In this document: in pieces, positions 11,468 through 23,008 of the stretch
Position numbering within the stretch: position 1 is the stretch's first letter
How the letters are laid out: every line of letters begins with the position of its first letter
Program-made: the position numbers and the translations under genes
Source of the DNA: Phanerochaete sordida
Taxonomy: Eukaryota; Basidiomycota; Agaricomycetes; Polyporales; Phanerochaetaceae
Direction of reading: 5' to 3'
Length of the DNA: 64,000 nucleotides
Assembly: GCA_019973155.2 (NCBI GenBank)
Contig: BPQB01000117.1
Location: 1-64,000, forward strand
The notes under the pieces: generated by a model
What the model was told of the DNA's origin: nothing
What the model saw: only the letters and a program-made list of their open reading frames with translations
Databases searched by the model: none

Positions 11468-13302
11468 TCAATGACGCGCTGCGTACTCGCGCTTCACGTG
11501 TCGCACGATCTCCTTCCAGCCTGACGCATTACGCGTGCTCAGGGAAGTATCAGGGTGAAAAGGCATATAATCGAGCTCCTCCAGGTTCGGAAAAGCCAAG
11601 CGGAATTGACGTGCGATTTGCTTTGCGCTACGGTCACTCCAGTTGTGGAGGCAAACGTGAGTGAGCCCGGCATCCCAGCGGCGCAGCAACATGCAGGGCG
11701 GGCGAACCGGGCACCACAGTGCCACGACGCTGTCGATGGCGCCGTCCAAGGCAGGAAGTGCAAGCGTGTGCAGGCAAGGGAAGCATCGGACGACCCGAAG
11801 TAGCTGTGTAAACGTACACTCAATGATGAGTGCGGTGGCGGTACGTCCGTCCAGAGCCCAGGGGCGCCGCAGGCCGAGCGTGTGCAAGTGCGGGTACGCG
11901 CGCGGGAGCGCCTTGGTTAGGTCGTCCAAGGTGACGACCAGCCTGCAAGAAACGATGTCCAGCGAGACGAGGGAGGGAAACGGGCTTGAGAGAAGCGCGT
12001 CGAAGAGAGATCGCTCTTCTGGCAAGCTGTCCTCGGGCACGAGGTGAAGGGTAAAGTGTGTGAGCTTCAGGCGTTGAACGTGACGGAAGAATTGCGAGGG
12101 GACAATGCCAAGATGATAGATCTCGCTGGCCTGGATCATCGTATGAGGATAATCGGGCCAAAAGATGTGCGACGATTGGAGCCCGAAGGAGAGCTGCAAG
12201 TCCTCGAGGATAGGACAGCTCAAGGTCTTGACGAAGGGGATCTGCTCTGTGGTCGGAAATGCGAACGACAGACCAAGGGATTTCAGATTTGGGAGCGTCA
12301 GAGGGGCCAGTTTGGAGGATGGCCAGAGTTCGAGTGATAGGGACACAAGGCTCACGACGGGAAGGCAGGAGGGCGAAAGGGCTTGCGAGAAAGGGCTCGA
12401 CAGACCGATTCGCAACGTTTCAATGGGCTTGCAGCTGCGCTTCAGAATCTCCTCGATGTCGGATACGATGTCGTCGGGATTGGCCAAATGATTGGATAGG
12501 AAATGGTCTGCCAAAGTCGGATACATGTCCTCCAGCGGTATCCCGATGTCGAGCGATGTCAGCGGAAAATTGTGATCGCCAATGTCGCGAAGGAAGTTGT
12601 GCACATGTGCTGCCGAGTTCTTGAAGAATCTTGGATCCCATGAGAACTGTATTGCGCGAAGTTGTGGTCCAAAGAAAATCTTGTATAGAGGGAACCGGCC
12701 CGCATCGTTCTCATACCAATGAAGGACGCGGAGCTGTGGAAGCAGAAGCGCGTGCGAGGGGTTCCAGGAGAAAAGGTCGTCGACCTGGCCGGCTGACAGA
12801 GTTTCGTCGTTCTTCCACCACAGGATTCGGATCCATCTCGCATAGATAGAGAAGTGCTTGGCCTGAGAGCTCTTGACACTGTAGTGGTCTGTCGCTGTCT
12901 CCTAATAAATCGTGTTTCGTGAGCATAATCGGATCAGGTCTCAATACGACTACTCACTTTGAACTCATTTATCCAAGTATTCCTTCCCCGGATGTGGCCG
13001 GAGTGCGCTAGTATGGTCAACAGCGGATGAATAGACTCTTGCTCATACCAGAGCCTCTCGAGAGCGATGTTGGCTAGCTCTTTCGATGTCAGTGCGAGAG
13101 CGAGTAGCGTGGCGCGGTCCTTTCCGCAGCTGTAGATGTAATCGACGATGACTTGAAGGATATCGTCGTTCAGCAACACGTCTGTGACGGCTCGTGGTCG
13201 TGCGCGACCAGAGTCTGAGAAGGAACGGAAAAAGCGTGAGCGTTTGATCCTGTCCATTGGAGCGGGAACAGCAGAGATGTGAGAGTTGGATAGATTTCCC
13301 AA
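11468..13302 (-). CDS. F-box protein with LRR-like C-terminal region
   Basis: Two exons, 12958-13302 and 11468-12901, join across a 56-nt GTGAGT...TAG intron to give 592 residues. An F-box lies near residues 40-90 (LLNDDILQVIVDYIY ... LLALALTSKELANIALERLW). Such proteins act as substrate receptors of SCF ubiquitin ligases by binding Skp1. The rest contains irregular leucine-rich repeats (LTLPNLKSLGLSF, CPILEDLQLSFGL, LPRAYPHLHTLGLR, FPNLEELDYMPF), which would form the substrate-binding face. Met16 (at 13257) is an alternative start. F-box/LRR families are strongly expanded in Agaricomycetes, so no specific substrate can be inferred. It converges on the DUF6535 gene with a gap of only 162 bases. 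Confidence 0.82.
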
Positions 13303-14277
13303 CCAGGGCGGGGTTTATATGACAGACCGCCACAGAGAGGGCCACAGACGACGGAAGCCCTCGTGGCAACCGAACGCCGTGAACAACGTTGTTCGACATC
13401 GAGGCTGTGGGTTATTTCGCCACAGGTTCGTCAATCTTTTGTCGTCAGGCTTCGTGTAGAATCGCATGAGCTTCCAGAACGAAAACATGAGTGGCAACGT
13501 CGCCATGAGAGTCTCTGGCCAGGGCAGGTCTCGGAGGCCGCTGATGCTTCCGGGGTCCGAGTCATCGGCACCGGCACCACCGACCGGGGTCTTTGTGGCA
13601 CTTCCGCCCAGCGCGTCGGCACTGCCGCTCACTCGAACCTCGACCACCACCGGACTCGAGATGAGCACGACTCACTCTCAATCGAGAATACTTGCCAAGG
13701 CTCTTTGTGCAGCCTCTGCGCCTCTCCTTCCGGCCAGATATTTGCCGTTGCACTGCCACAGCTAGAAATCTGCTGTGGCCCGAAATCCTGCTTCCAACCC
13801 CACAAGGTGAGTCTCTATCTTCGTCGTCTCGGCACATTCATCTCATCACGCTTTTAGGATACATCAACTCATTAATTGTCCAGCCTTTGTCCTCGTTGTG
13901 AGGCGCTTGGGACTGCGCCCGGGCCCACGCGCGAGCGAACTGCTACGCGAGGGTGAATGGCCCGTGTGGCCAAGACGCGCGTTTCTGCGGTCGCCTTTGC
14001 CACAGCAACAAGGCGGCGTGCAATTCTCTGTCATGTGCAACACCCTTTGTCCATCGGCTAACATGTCTTGACGCCGCCGTGTCTCTGAAGCGAGCGGGCC
14101 ACCGAGCATATGCGGCGGTCAAAGGCGCGGCGAATGCGTCGGATGTCGCAGTGGCCCCGGACGGTGGTATATCATGCTGCGTTGGCGGGCAGGATATCCG
14201 CATACTGACATCCACTGCACCTTCTACCGCTTTTCTTTCAAAACCCCTTCCTCCTAGAACGACCTCTCTGCCGAGTC
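13303..14277. other. Divergent upstream region, no gene seen
   Basis: About 1 kb between the F-box gene and the small plus-strand gene. Several open frames of 80-165 codons overlap on both strands, and none has a splice pattern or a recognisable motif. Confidence 0.4.
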
Positions 14278-14932
14278 ATGAGCTCCCTGGGCAAGAAGCT
14301 GAAGCACTCCGTCTCGCGCTCCGTCCTCAACGTCGTGCAGGGCACGTCCTGCGTTGAGTCGCAAACCTCACGGTTCTCTATGGACGATTCCTCGTCCGCA
14401 CCCTCGACGCCGAGGTCCGCCACGTTCTCGACCTTGGACGGCTCCTCTGTGAAGACCGCGGACTCGTCTCTCGCGTCCCTACCGGTACTGGCGCCGCTCA
14501 ACAATTTCGACTCAACGGTGCGTCCTCTGCTATGCACACGGTGGCCGAGGCTCATTTGACTGCACGCAGCTTCTCGACAAGCAGATCCGCAACCGCGCGA
14601 GCCTCGACCGCGCGCTGGACGCGGACCCGCGGGCGCCGAAGCCGAGTGCTGCGCTCGCTCCGCCGCCGTACCACAAACCCAAGGTGGACGAGTCGGCGTT
14701 CTCCCGCGGACCGTCTACAGAGCAGGATCGCTCGAGCGGTAAGTGCCTCGCGTGCCAAGGGTACATCTACGGCGGCAAGACACACGTGTGGGTACAGTCT
14801 CCTGGCCGCATTGGTGTCTCGTGTTGACGATGCGCTGCAGATGCCCGCCCAAAAAGGCCTAGTCGGAGACAGGCCACCTCTCGGACTGTTGAGGATGTGA
14901 TAATAACACCGCGTTTCTTTCCCCATATTTAG
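14278..14932 (+). CDS. Small Ser-rich protein of unknown function
   Basis: Three exons (14278-14517, 14570-14738, 14841-14932) give 166 residues. Both introns are canonical: a GTGCGT donor with a GCAG acceptor, then a GTAAGT donor with a GTTGAC branch and a CTGCAG acceptor. Frame is kept throughout. The protein begins MSSLGKKLKHSVSRSVLNV and is rich in Ser/Thr/Asp up to residue ~75. It then has a basic-acidic stretch (DKQIRNRASLDRALDADPR), a Pro-rich linker and a basic end (RPKRPSRRQATSR). It looks intrinsically disordered. If the second intron is not removed, the frame runs on to a stop at 14825. I do not recognise a family. Confidence 0.45.
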
Positions 14933-15555
14933 CGCAGCCATCGTCTAACCTAATTAACCACATCGTAATGAAATACATGTCTCCAATTCGTGTAGGGGCG
15001 CCACTCTCCCTCGCCAGCCCACAACAGCGCACGATTGCGCGCACCAGTGGATAGCTTTGCGCCGCTCAGAATATGTCAAATGACAGGATTAGTGTTGAGC
15101 ATGCTGTCGCAGTATATTATCCCGCTGGGCACATACTCACTGCACGGGCACCCCACTCAAAATGTGGGACAGAGGCACCAAGACCGCCACACCGCTCATC
15201 GTCTAGCGTCGGGATGTGGCTTGGGCGGGGCAGCAGTTAGCGCGGACCCGACCTTCACGTGTGGTGTTCGTTGCGCATAGCGCCAACAGGTATTAGCAAG
15301 ACGCTGGGCTACAACACAGAGCTGTGTACTGCACGAGCGGGATCGCGGAATGGATCGGCTCGTGAAATGGACAAACATCGGGAGCTGTAAATGAGGGGCC
15401 TCGTCTACGGCATATGCAAAAGTAGCAGGGCAGCCATCCACAATCCAAACACTTGAACAACATTGTGGATATCCTGTACACCCACAGTATACACTACGTA
15501 TACACGGTACAGTGTTCATGGCATTGAGGAATAAAAAACGCTGCTACATCCGGAT
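14933..15555. other. Intergenic, nothing firm
   Basis: This AT-richer stretch lies between the small gene and tRNA-Met. No gene or repeat could be supported. Confidence 0.4.
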
Positions 15556-15658
15556 TGCTCCCTGTGAGGATCGAACTCACGACCTTAGGATTACCCGCCC
15601 AGCTGGACGGTCATACGATAGTATGAGACCTACGCTCTACCGACTGAGCCAAGGAAGC
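15556..15658 (-). tRNA. tRNA-Met (elongator, CAT) with intron
   Basis: The minus strand folds as a tRNA. The acceptor arm is GCTTCCT / AGGGAGC with discriminator A, and the D-arm is GCTC...GAGC. The anticodon arm is TAGGT-CTCATA, and the T-arm is GTGAG-TTCGATC-CTCAC. The anticodon is CAT, followed by an intron of about 30 nt after position 37. The U31/U39 pair and the sequence of the arms match eukaryotic elongator tRNA-Met rather than the initiator. The total length is 103 nt. Confidence 0.9.
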
Positions 15659-16081
15659 GTTATAGGTTAAATTTGTGTATGCACCATAGCCGTTTGCCCC
15701 CAAGTGACTTACTTGATGCTCTGTACTCCGCTCTCGCGACCAAAAACTCGTTGTCTCTGGCAGCCAAGCACGATTCGTACGCGGGGCGTATATGTCATTT
15801 TTTGTGTCTCGATTTGGCTCTGACAGTACTGACAACTTTGCACTCGACCACCTTTGAGATCTCATGACCCTAACCTTACGGATGACGCAACGCTGCCAAG
15901 GCGGGCAGGGATATTTGCTAGGGCATGCTGTGCGCATCCACCCTCATCCACCACCACCATGGCCCATACCCCGCCTTCTGCACCTATACGCCTCTCATAC
16001 CGCTGCATCTCCCACAGACACCCATTCTCGCGACTTTAATACCCTTACACGCCTATATTAGCCTAGCTGCACCGACGGACG
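15659..16081. other. Upstream region of the NAPE-PLD-like gene
   Basis: No gene is seen. It is pyrimidine-rich toward the ATG at 16082, as is common for fungal 5' leaders. Confidence 0.35.
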
Positions 16082-17547
16082 ATGGATATACCCGACACTG
16101 ACCCGCCCGCGCACCACGCGAACGCGAGCGCGACGTCCTTCCAGAACCCGTGGCCGCCCAAGTCGCTGCTCGCGTCGCGGCAGGTCTTTTCACAGTTCCC
16201 GCTCGCGCTTGCAACGCGCATCGAGGGATATGACATCAAGCTCGTCCGCACCGTGCGCCCCGACTTTGGCGCAGGCGAGCCCGACGAGGGCAGGGTCAAG
16301 GCGACGTGGCTGGGACATGCGGTGCGTTCCGACGACTGCCCGCACTTGTGCTATGCGCTAAAGGTAGTTTCCAGGGCTTCATCGTTCAGCTGCCGAAGGT
16401 CCGCGACCTCGAGCCCGTGCGCATATTGTTCGACCCCATGTGGTCAGGACGCGCCTCGCCTCACCAGTCGGCTGGCCCACGCAGAAGACTTCCACCGCCA
16501 TGTGAGCTGGAGGAACTCCCCGACTTCCAGTACGTCGTTACAAGTCATAACCAGTACGCCCCAATTATCTTTTGCTTCGCGCGGTGGTCTGACGGAGCAG
16601 CCTGGCACGGTCATAGCTACGACCACCTCGATTGGCCCACAATAGAGCGCATATACAAGCTCAAAGGCGACTCCGTCACGTTCATCGCGCCACTCGGGCT
16701 GCACTCGTGGTTCCGGAGCGGCGGCATACCCGCAGAGCAGATCATCGAGCTCGACTGGCACGAGGACGCCGCGCTGCGACCCAGCGAGCAGCATCCGACC
16801 GTCAAGTTCGTCTGCACGCCTGCTCAGCATGGTAGCGGTGAGCACTCCCGTCCGAGCCCGGGTTGCTAGGGGCTTCTCGCTGATCGCCCGCGTGTAGGCA
16901 GGAGCTTCTTCGACCAGCGCAAAACGCTTTGGGCCAGTTGGGTTGTACACCAAGACCTTGAGGACGGCAAGAAGGTCGCTGTGTATCACGGAGGGTAAGC
17001 CATATCTTGGTCAAGTAGGACTTTGTAAGTATGTGCTCACCAGATTGTCAGGGACACAGGCTATATGACCCACGACGGACCATGTCCAGCGTTTGCTGGT
17101 GAGTTGTCGACCTCGCATAGGCAGACTGAGCATTGCTAAACGCGTTCGTAGAAATTGGGGAGCGGTATGGACCATTCGACCTTGCGATGCTTCCGATCTG
17201 GCGAGGCGGATCGCTGTCCTTCATCGCGGCAATGGGTCTTCGAGTGAGCTCTAGCATTCCATGCGGCTCCCATCCATGTCTAATACGTCTCCCAGCTCGT
17301 GTCAACAGAGCTCATAGACGGGCTCCACGCATCGCCAGCGCACGCGGTGCGCCTGCACAAGGACATCCGCTCGCGGCACAGCATCGGCATGCACTTCGCG
17401 ACGTTCGCTGGTTCGGACGAGGAGGCGCGCGAGCCTGTCGCGGAGCTCGTCGCTGCGAGGGAGAAACAGCATATCGGCGACTGGCATGAGGAAGGCGGGT
17501 TCGGCATCATCGATGTCGGAGAGACTGCTGTCGTCGTTCTCGAGTGA
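16082..17547 (+). CDS. NAPE-PLD-like metallo-beta-lactamase-fold hydrolase
   Basis: Seven exons (16082-16321, 16375-16553, 16617-16837, 16898-16994, 17052-17098, 17152-17243, 17296-17547) give 375 residues. All six introns are canonical and keep the frame. The zinc-binding signature of the metallo-beta-lactamase fold, HxHxDH, appears as HNHYDH near residues 137-142. It is split by intron 2, so it is visible only after splicing. Further family blocks are KATWLGHAGFIVQ, the second metal ligand region FVCTPAQHGSGR, TLWASWVV, and GGDTGY near residue 245. In animals this family releases N-acylethanolamines from N-acyl-phosphatidylethanolamine. Fungal members are usually annotated by homology only. 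There is no signal peptide. It converges on the first P450 gene. Confidence 0.85.
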
Positions 17548-17719
17548 GCTGTCTCTGTGCTAGGTCTTTGGCTTCGCTTGGAATATACATATATGCATTG
17601 CTTAAGATCCAGGAATGTGCACCTTTCATTCTCTTCACATCGTGTATGTACTCCACACACCACACCATCTCCCCTGCTCAACTCGAAGTCGTCGAACCTC
17701 GCCGGCGCCAGTACGACGT

Positions 17720-19924
17720 CTACTGTCTGCCCTCCGCTACGTCCAGAGCCTCCGTGACCAGAGCAGCATGTTCTCGCGAGCGCGGGCGGATGTCGCACGG
17801 GAACGGCTTCGGATGGCTTAGCCATCGGATCTCAGCATCAGCTCTCTTCACCATCGTCCCACACGCACGACGCACTTTGTGAGGCCCCACACGTACTCCG
17901 CTTTTGGCACAACTGGCCTGCCGTCCGCGTCCCTGGCGCGGTCGATGCTGAACGCAGCGAGCAGCCGCGCGAGCGCGAGCCAGATCGACTGGTACGCCAT
18001 GAACCGCCCGGGGCACTCGCGCCGCCCGAAGCCGAACGCGACGTGCGTCGGGTCGGGCACGCTGGGGTCGAGCGCGACGCGGCCGTCGGGCGCTGTGCGG
18101 AGGAAGCGTTCGGGGACGAACGTCGTTGGGTCGGGGTAGACTGTGGGGTCTTGGAGGATCGCCCTGGGATGCGTCAGCATGGAGTGGAGAGCATACACAG
18201 ACGCGTGCGTACCAGATGTTCGCAGACACGATCGAGTTCGCGGGGATGAAGTAGCCTTTGTAGACGTCGTCTTTGGTGTTCATGTGCGGGAGATCTAGAG
18301 GAGTTGGCGTTGAGCGTGCCCGACATCGCGTTCAGCAAGAATGGAGGCGTACTGAGAGCGACGGCCGGGTTCCATCGAAGACCCTCGCGCACCAGGGCGT
18401 CGACGTAAGGGAGCCGGTCGAAGTCGGTGAAGTTGGGGAGCCTTCCCTGGCAGACTTCGTCGATAGAGGTTTGGGCCCGTTTCTGTATTTCTGGGTGTCG
18501 TACAAGGGCCAGAAAGCTAGATGCAATAATCGCCTCGGTCTAAAGCAGCTAGTAGTCAGTAAGGCAGTCTGGATCAGCGAGAAGTGGGGCACAGACTGTA
18601 TCGGAGCCAGCTGGATAATGGTGTCAGAGCTGTTGGAGGAGGACAGCGCAGGTGACGTACCGAGATACATGGAGCCTACGACGCCCCTGTGAACGCGTTC
18701 CATGTATCCGTGATCTTTCTCGCTTTTCTCCATGCCCTCCATTAAGCCCTTTGCGATGCAATCAGGCGTTGCTTCTGGGTCGTCTGCCTGGAATAATTCG
18801 TATGAGGTGTATGCCGCCAAAATTAATGCTCAGCTCATTCACCATCCGTTCCTTCACAACGTCGTATGGGGCATCCCGAATGTACATGATGGACTTTCGC
18901 CAGTTTTTAGCGTGCTGCTGGAACGCCGCGCCAGGGAACCATTCCGGTATATACTTCACTGCATGCATGTCAGTCAGTCAGAAGACGAGGCGGTTATGAT
19001 CCAGCTCACGAAAATGCAGAACATCAACCAAGTAGGTGCCGGGGACCAACGCCTTTTGGAAGCACTCAGAGGTGTGTTCCGCCGCTGTAAGGTATGGGTC
19101 GCTCTCTTCCTGCACGTCGATACCATAGCCAACAGACATGATCAATCCACCGGCCAGTCTACGACACGGATGTAGGAGTCAGTATCATTGCATAGTCGTC
19201 CCACGCGAGCTCACAGCTTGAGATGTTTCCGCCAGGTATCAGGGTTTGCCCGTATGCGGTCCAAAAAGCGGGACACCTCAAGCATGAGCGCGGGGCGGTA
19301 TCGTTGCACGACGTGCGCGTTGAATTGCGACTCGGCCGCTTTGCGACCATCGCGCCATTCGGGACCGTAGCGTTGAAGGCCGAAGCTCCATCCGAGGCCA
19401 CAGCTGCGCGCACGCGAGTGAATGAAGTGATTCTACGGTGCGCAGGGAGTAACTTACAGTTCGGTAAGCATCGTAATCCCTGCAATTGGCCTGTAGCCTC
19501 CGTTAGTCCGGGCCCTGGAAGATTGTGGTGGAAGCTGTAGGCACAGCTTACCGATCCGAGTAGAAGCCCGACCGCTTCTGCAGGAGGTCGATGCATGCCT
19601 GCAGACTGTTGAGGACAATTAGATGTGTGCCAGCCATGTTCAGGTGTATTATATCCGAATCTGCATGGTCGCACACAGGTCAGCCATTATAATCGCAACC
19701 TTCGAAAGCGCACCATATTTTAGACCCCAGTCGCGGTATGTGACCCAGCTCGGCTCTTCAGGTGCTCTGAGATGCCCGATGAGTGGGTATCCTGGCGGTC
19801 CTGGTGGGTATGGCGGCTGCCGTCTCTGCGTTAGCCGCAGATACAGCATGTACACAGCTGCGAGGGACAGGATAGCTAGGAGAACATCTAGTGCGTTCAG
19901 CATGAGCATAATCGACTCTACCAT
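17720..19924 (-). CDS. Cytochrome P450 (cluster copy 1)
   Basis: A heme-thiolate monooxygenase of about 500 residues in many short exons. The N-terminus has a membrane anchor (LDVLLAILSLAAVYMLYL) and the hinge PPGPPGYPLIGHL, which places it on the cytosolic face of the ER. Later exons hold the C-helix WRDGRK and the I-helix AGSDT, the latter on a micro-exon. They also carry the K-helix ExxR as EGLR and the heme loop FGFGRRECPG, where Cys is the axial ligand. The final exon (HPKPFPCDIRPRS...) ends at the stop at 17720-17722. ATG 19903 is an alternative start that matches copy 2 better. All motifs are intact. The last two large exons are nearly identical to copy 2 (see findings). The substrate is unknown. 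Confidence 0.8.
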
Positions 19925-19987
19925 CCGAGACTTGAGGGATGGTCGCTGCAGAAGGGACAATGAGTCGCATTTTCTGGAAGAGAAAGG

Positions 19988-19995
19988 TTTATATG
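19988..19995 (-). promoter_or_regulatory. TATA box of P450 copy 1
   Basis: ATATAAAC on the minus strand about 65 bases before the ATG. The same layout stands before P450 copy 2. Confidence 0.4.
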
Positions 19996-20567
19996 GCTCA
20001 CTATACATATCAACTACTTCGCATAAACACCGCTATAACCTAATCGGAGCGTAAGAGGCAGGCACGGGGTGTGCTTCCAACACGCTGAGATGCGCTACAA
20101 ATTAGCGGTGGTCGTGTATTACATACGACGTAGTGATGACTGACCTGAAGGGTGTCCGGCATATTCTTGGACATGCGTCGAGCAGGTGAAGCCCCAGTCG
20201 GAACGCAAACAAAAATCTTAGCAAGAGTAACCACTGACAGGACTGCTGGAAATCGAACGGCGGACAGTCCGGGCAGTCGGCCTGGCATGAGAATATGAGG
20301 GCTGCATGAGAACCCGTCAGTGCGATATCGGCTATCCTGGTGGAAGGCAGCTCACAAGGTCACAGATAGAGCGAATCATCAATTCAGCGATGCGGAGGAT
20401 CTGTGGCATGTGGATCAGACAAAAAGCAGCGGGTCAGGATCGAGGAGAAAGTGTACCACAGTACCACCGGCGATGGAAGCATATGACGCATTACGTCCTG
20501 AGAACACTGCGCCATGCGATCCGCTGGCTGTTGAGGACAAGATCCTAGATAGCGGGTACGGTGTATC
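19996..20567. other. Duplicated P450 upstream region
   Basis: From about 20037 to 20400 this resembles the region at 23045-23400 upstream of P450 copy 2. Shared segments include ATAACCTAATCG, GTGCTTCCA.CACGCTG and ACCCGTCAGTGC. The tandem duplication therefore included the promoter side. No separate gene is seen. Confidence 0.5.
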
Positions 20568-20705
20568 TCATTGCTTGATGGAGATCACAAAGTTCCGTTC
20601 TTCCTGCTGAAGGCTGTTCCAGAGCAGCTCGTCGGCGTCCAATACGCGCCTCTCGTGCTTCGCCGACCGCGCACGAATAACACAGGGCAAGGGTTTCTGC
20701 AATTT
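20568..20705 (-). pseudogene. Relic of a P450 terminal exon
   Basis: On the minus strand this encodes KPLPCVIRARSAKHERR followed by VLDADELL and a stop at 20568-20570. It matches the last exon of P450 copy 3 (KPFPCVIRPRSAEHERL, LDAVEQL) much better than that of its neighbours, copies 1 and 2. No P450 body precedes it. It is therefore the leftover 3' end of a deleted copy-3-type gene, lying between copies 1 and 2. Confidence 0.65.
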
Positions 20706-20744
20706 GACACCAGGCAACATTCTGACCTCGAGACGACGCGACAT

Positions 20745-22924
20745 CTACCGCCTGCCTTCTGCTACGTCTAGAGCCTCCGTGACCAGAGCCGCGTGCTCAT
20801 GTGAGCGAGGACGGATGACACATGGGAATGGCTTCGGATGGCTGGCCAGGTAATGTTAGCTCGACTTCATAGTATATCTTCGAGAATGCTCGACCCACTT
20901 TGTGAGGCCCCACACGTACTCAGCCTTCGGCACAACCGGCCTGCCCTCTCCGTCCTGAACGCGGTCGATGCTGAACGCAGCGAGCAGCCGCGCGAGCGCG
21001 AGCCAGATCGACTGGTACGCCATGAACCGCCCGGGGCACTCGCGCCGCCCGAAGCCGAACGCGACGTGCGTCGGGTCTGGCACGCTGGGGTCGAGTGCGA
21101 CGCGGCCGTCGGGCGTCGTGCGGAGGAAGCGTTCGGGACGAACGTCGTTGGGTCTGGATAGACTGTGGGGTCTTGGAGGATCGCCCTGGGATGCGTCAGC
21201 ATGGAGTGGAGAGCATGCACGGACGCGTGCGTACCAGATGTTCGCGGAGACGATGGAGTTTGCGGGGATGAAGTAGCCTTTGTAGACGTCGTCTTTGGTG
21301 TTCATGTGCGGGAGATCTAGAGGTGCCAGCGTTGAGCATGCTTTACGCTGCGTTCCGTAGAGATGGAGACGTACTAAGCGCGACGGCCGGACTCCATCGC
21401 AGGGCCTCGCGCACCAGGGCGTCCACGTAGGGAAGTCGGTCGAAGTCAGTGAAGTCGGGGAGTCTCCCTTGGCAGATCTCGTCGATAGAGGCCTGCGCCC
21501 GTTTCTGTATTTCTGGGTGCAGCACCAATGCCAGGACACAAGACGCGATGGTCGCCTCGGTCTGTAATAAGTGGTTAGGGAGGCTGTCAGTAATGACGAG
21601 AAGTGTGGGACGGACTGTTTCGGAGCCGGCTGGACAATGCTGTCAGAAACAATGGAGTAGGACCGAGAAAGTGACGCATACCGAGGTACATCGAACCAAC
21701 TACACTTCTAGCAACGCGCTCCATGTATGCGTTATCTTTCTCGCTTTTCTCCATGTTCTCCATCAGAGCCTTTGCGATGCAATCCGGTGTTGCCTCTCGG
21801 TCTTCCGCCTGAACTAACGTTAGCAGTGATGAGTTGCAGACGCAAAGGCTGCTTACCATGCGCTCCTTCACGACGTCGTATGGGGCATTCCGGATGTACG
21901 TGATGGACTTTCGCCAGACCTTGGCGTGTCGCTGGAACGCTGCGCCAGGAAACCATTCTGGTATATATTTCACTGCAGGCATGGCGATCAGTCAGAAGAC
22001 GAGGAAGCCATTAATCCAGCTCACAGAAAGGCAGAATATCAACCAAGTAAGTTCCAGGAACAAGTGCCACGCGCGCGCACTCTGATGTGTGTTCTCCCGC
22101 TGTGAGATAGGGGTCGTTCTCCTCCAGGACGTCGATGCCATAACCGACGGACATTATCAGCCCACCGGCCAATCTACGACAAAAATGTTGTCAGCACAGT
22201 GATATAGTGCTCACAGGCGGACTCACAGCTTGAGATGTTTGCGCCAAGTTTCAGGGCTCGTACGAAGGCGTTCAAGGAAACGAGACACCTCAAGCATGAG
22301 TGCGGGGCGGTACCGCTGTACGGTATGTACGCTGAACTGCGACTCCGCCGCCTTGCGGCTGTCCCGAAGTTCGGGGCCGTAGCGCTGCAGTGCAAAGCTC
22401 CAGCCAAGGCCGCAGCTATGCGTGTGAGCTGAGCTCAGCTACGCGTGTAGTGTTTCGACGAGGACGAGGAGTAGCTTACAGCTCGGCGAGCATCGTGATC
22501 CCTGCAGTAGGTCTGCAACCCTCGTTAGTTCCCTAAAGTCCATAGCTGAGAGATGTTGAGATAACTCACCGATCTGAGTAGAAGCCCGACCGTTTCTGCA
22601 AGAGATCGGTGCATGCCTGCAGACTGTTGAGCACGATGAGATGAGTGCCGGCCATGTTCAGGTGAACGAGATCAGAATCTGCAGCGTCAAACATAAATCA
22701 ATCATGTATAAGAATCGCCCTCAGAAGGCGGTACCATATCTTAGACCCCAATCTCTGTATGCAACCCAACTTGGTTCATCGGGTGCTTTGAGGTGCCCTA
22801 CGAATGGGTAGCCAGGTGGTCCTGGTGGGAATGGCAGCTGCTGCCTCTGCGTAAGTCGCATGTACAGTGTGTAGACCAGGGTCAAGGCCAGGCAGGCCAA
22901 GACTACATCCAGTGCGCTCAGCAT
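20745..22924 (-). pseudogene. Cytochrome P450 (cluster copy 2), frameshifted in the heme-binding exon
   Basis: The exon layout and motifs match copy 1: anchor LDVVLACLALTLVYTLY, hinge PPGPPGYPFVGHL, I-helix AGSET, ExxR as EALR and heme loop FGFGRRECPG. Near 21131-21137 one G (a C on the coding strand) is missing relative to copy 1. After TTFVP the frame shifts before ERFLRT, so the heme loop lies in another frame than the start of its exon. Unless this is a sequencing error, the product lacks the heme ligand. The C-helix reads LRDSRK instead of WRDGRK, and the otherwise nearly invariant Trp of this helix is lost. The terminal exon is intact and ends at 20745-20747. Confidence 0.7.
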
Positions 22925-23000
22925 CGGTCAAAGCGCCGCCTTTCTGGAAGGGCAGTGGAGGCAGAAGAGGCGATTAGTCGAATATATCTGGAAGACGTGG

Positions 23001-23008
23001 TTTATATA
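23001..23008 (-). promoter_or_regulatory. TATA box of P450 copy 2
   Basis: TATATAAA on the minus strand about 77 bases before the ATG at 22924. Confidence 0.4.

Noticed and set aside
13315..13857. Overlapping frames on both strands between the F-box gene and the small gene
   Set aside because: Neither strand gives a convincing splice pattern or protein features.
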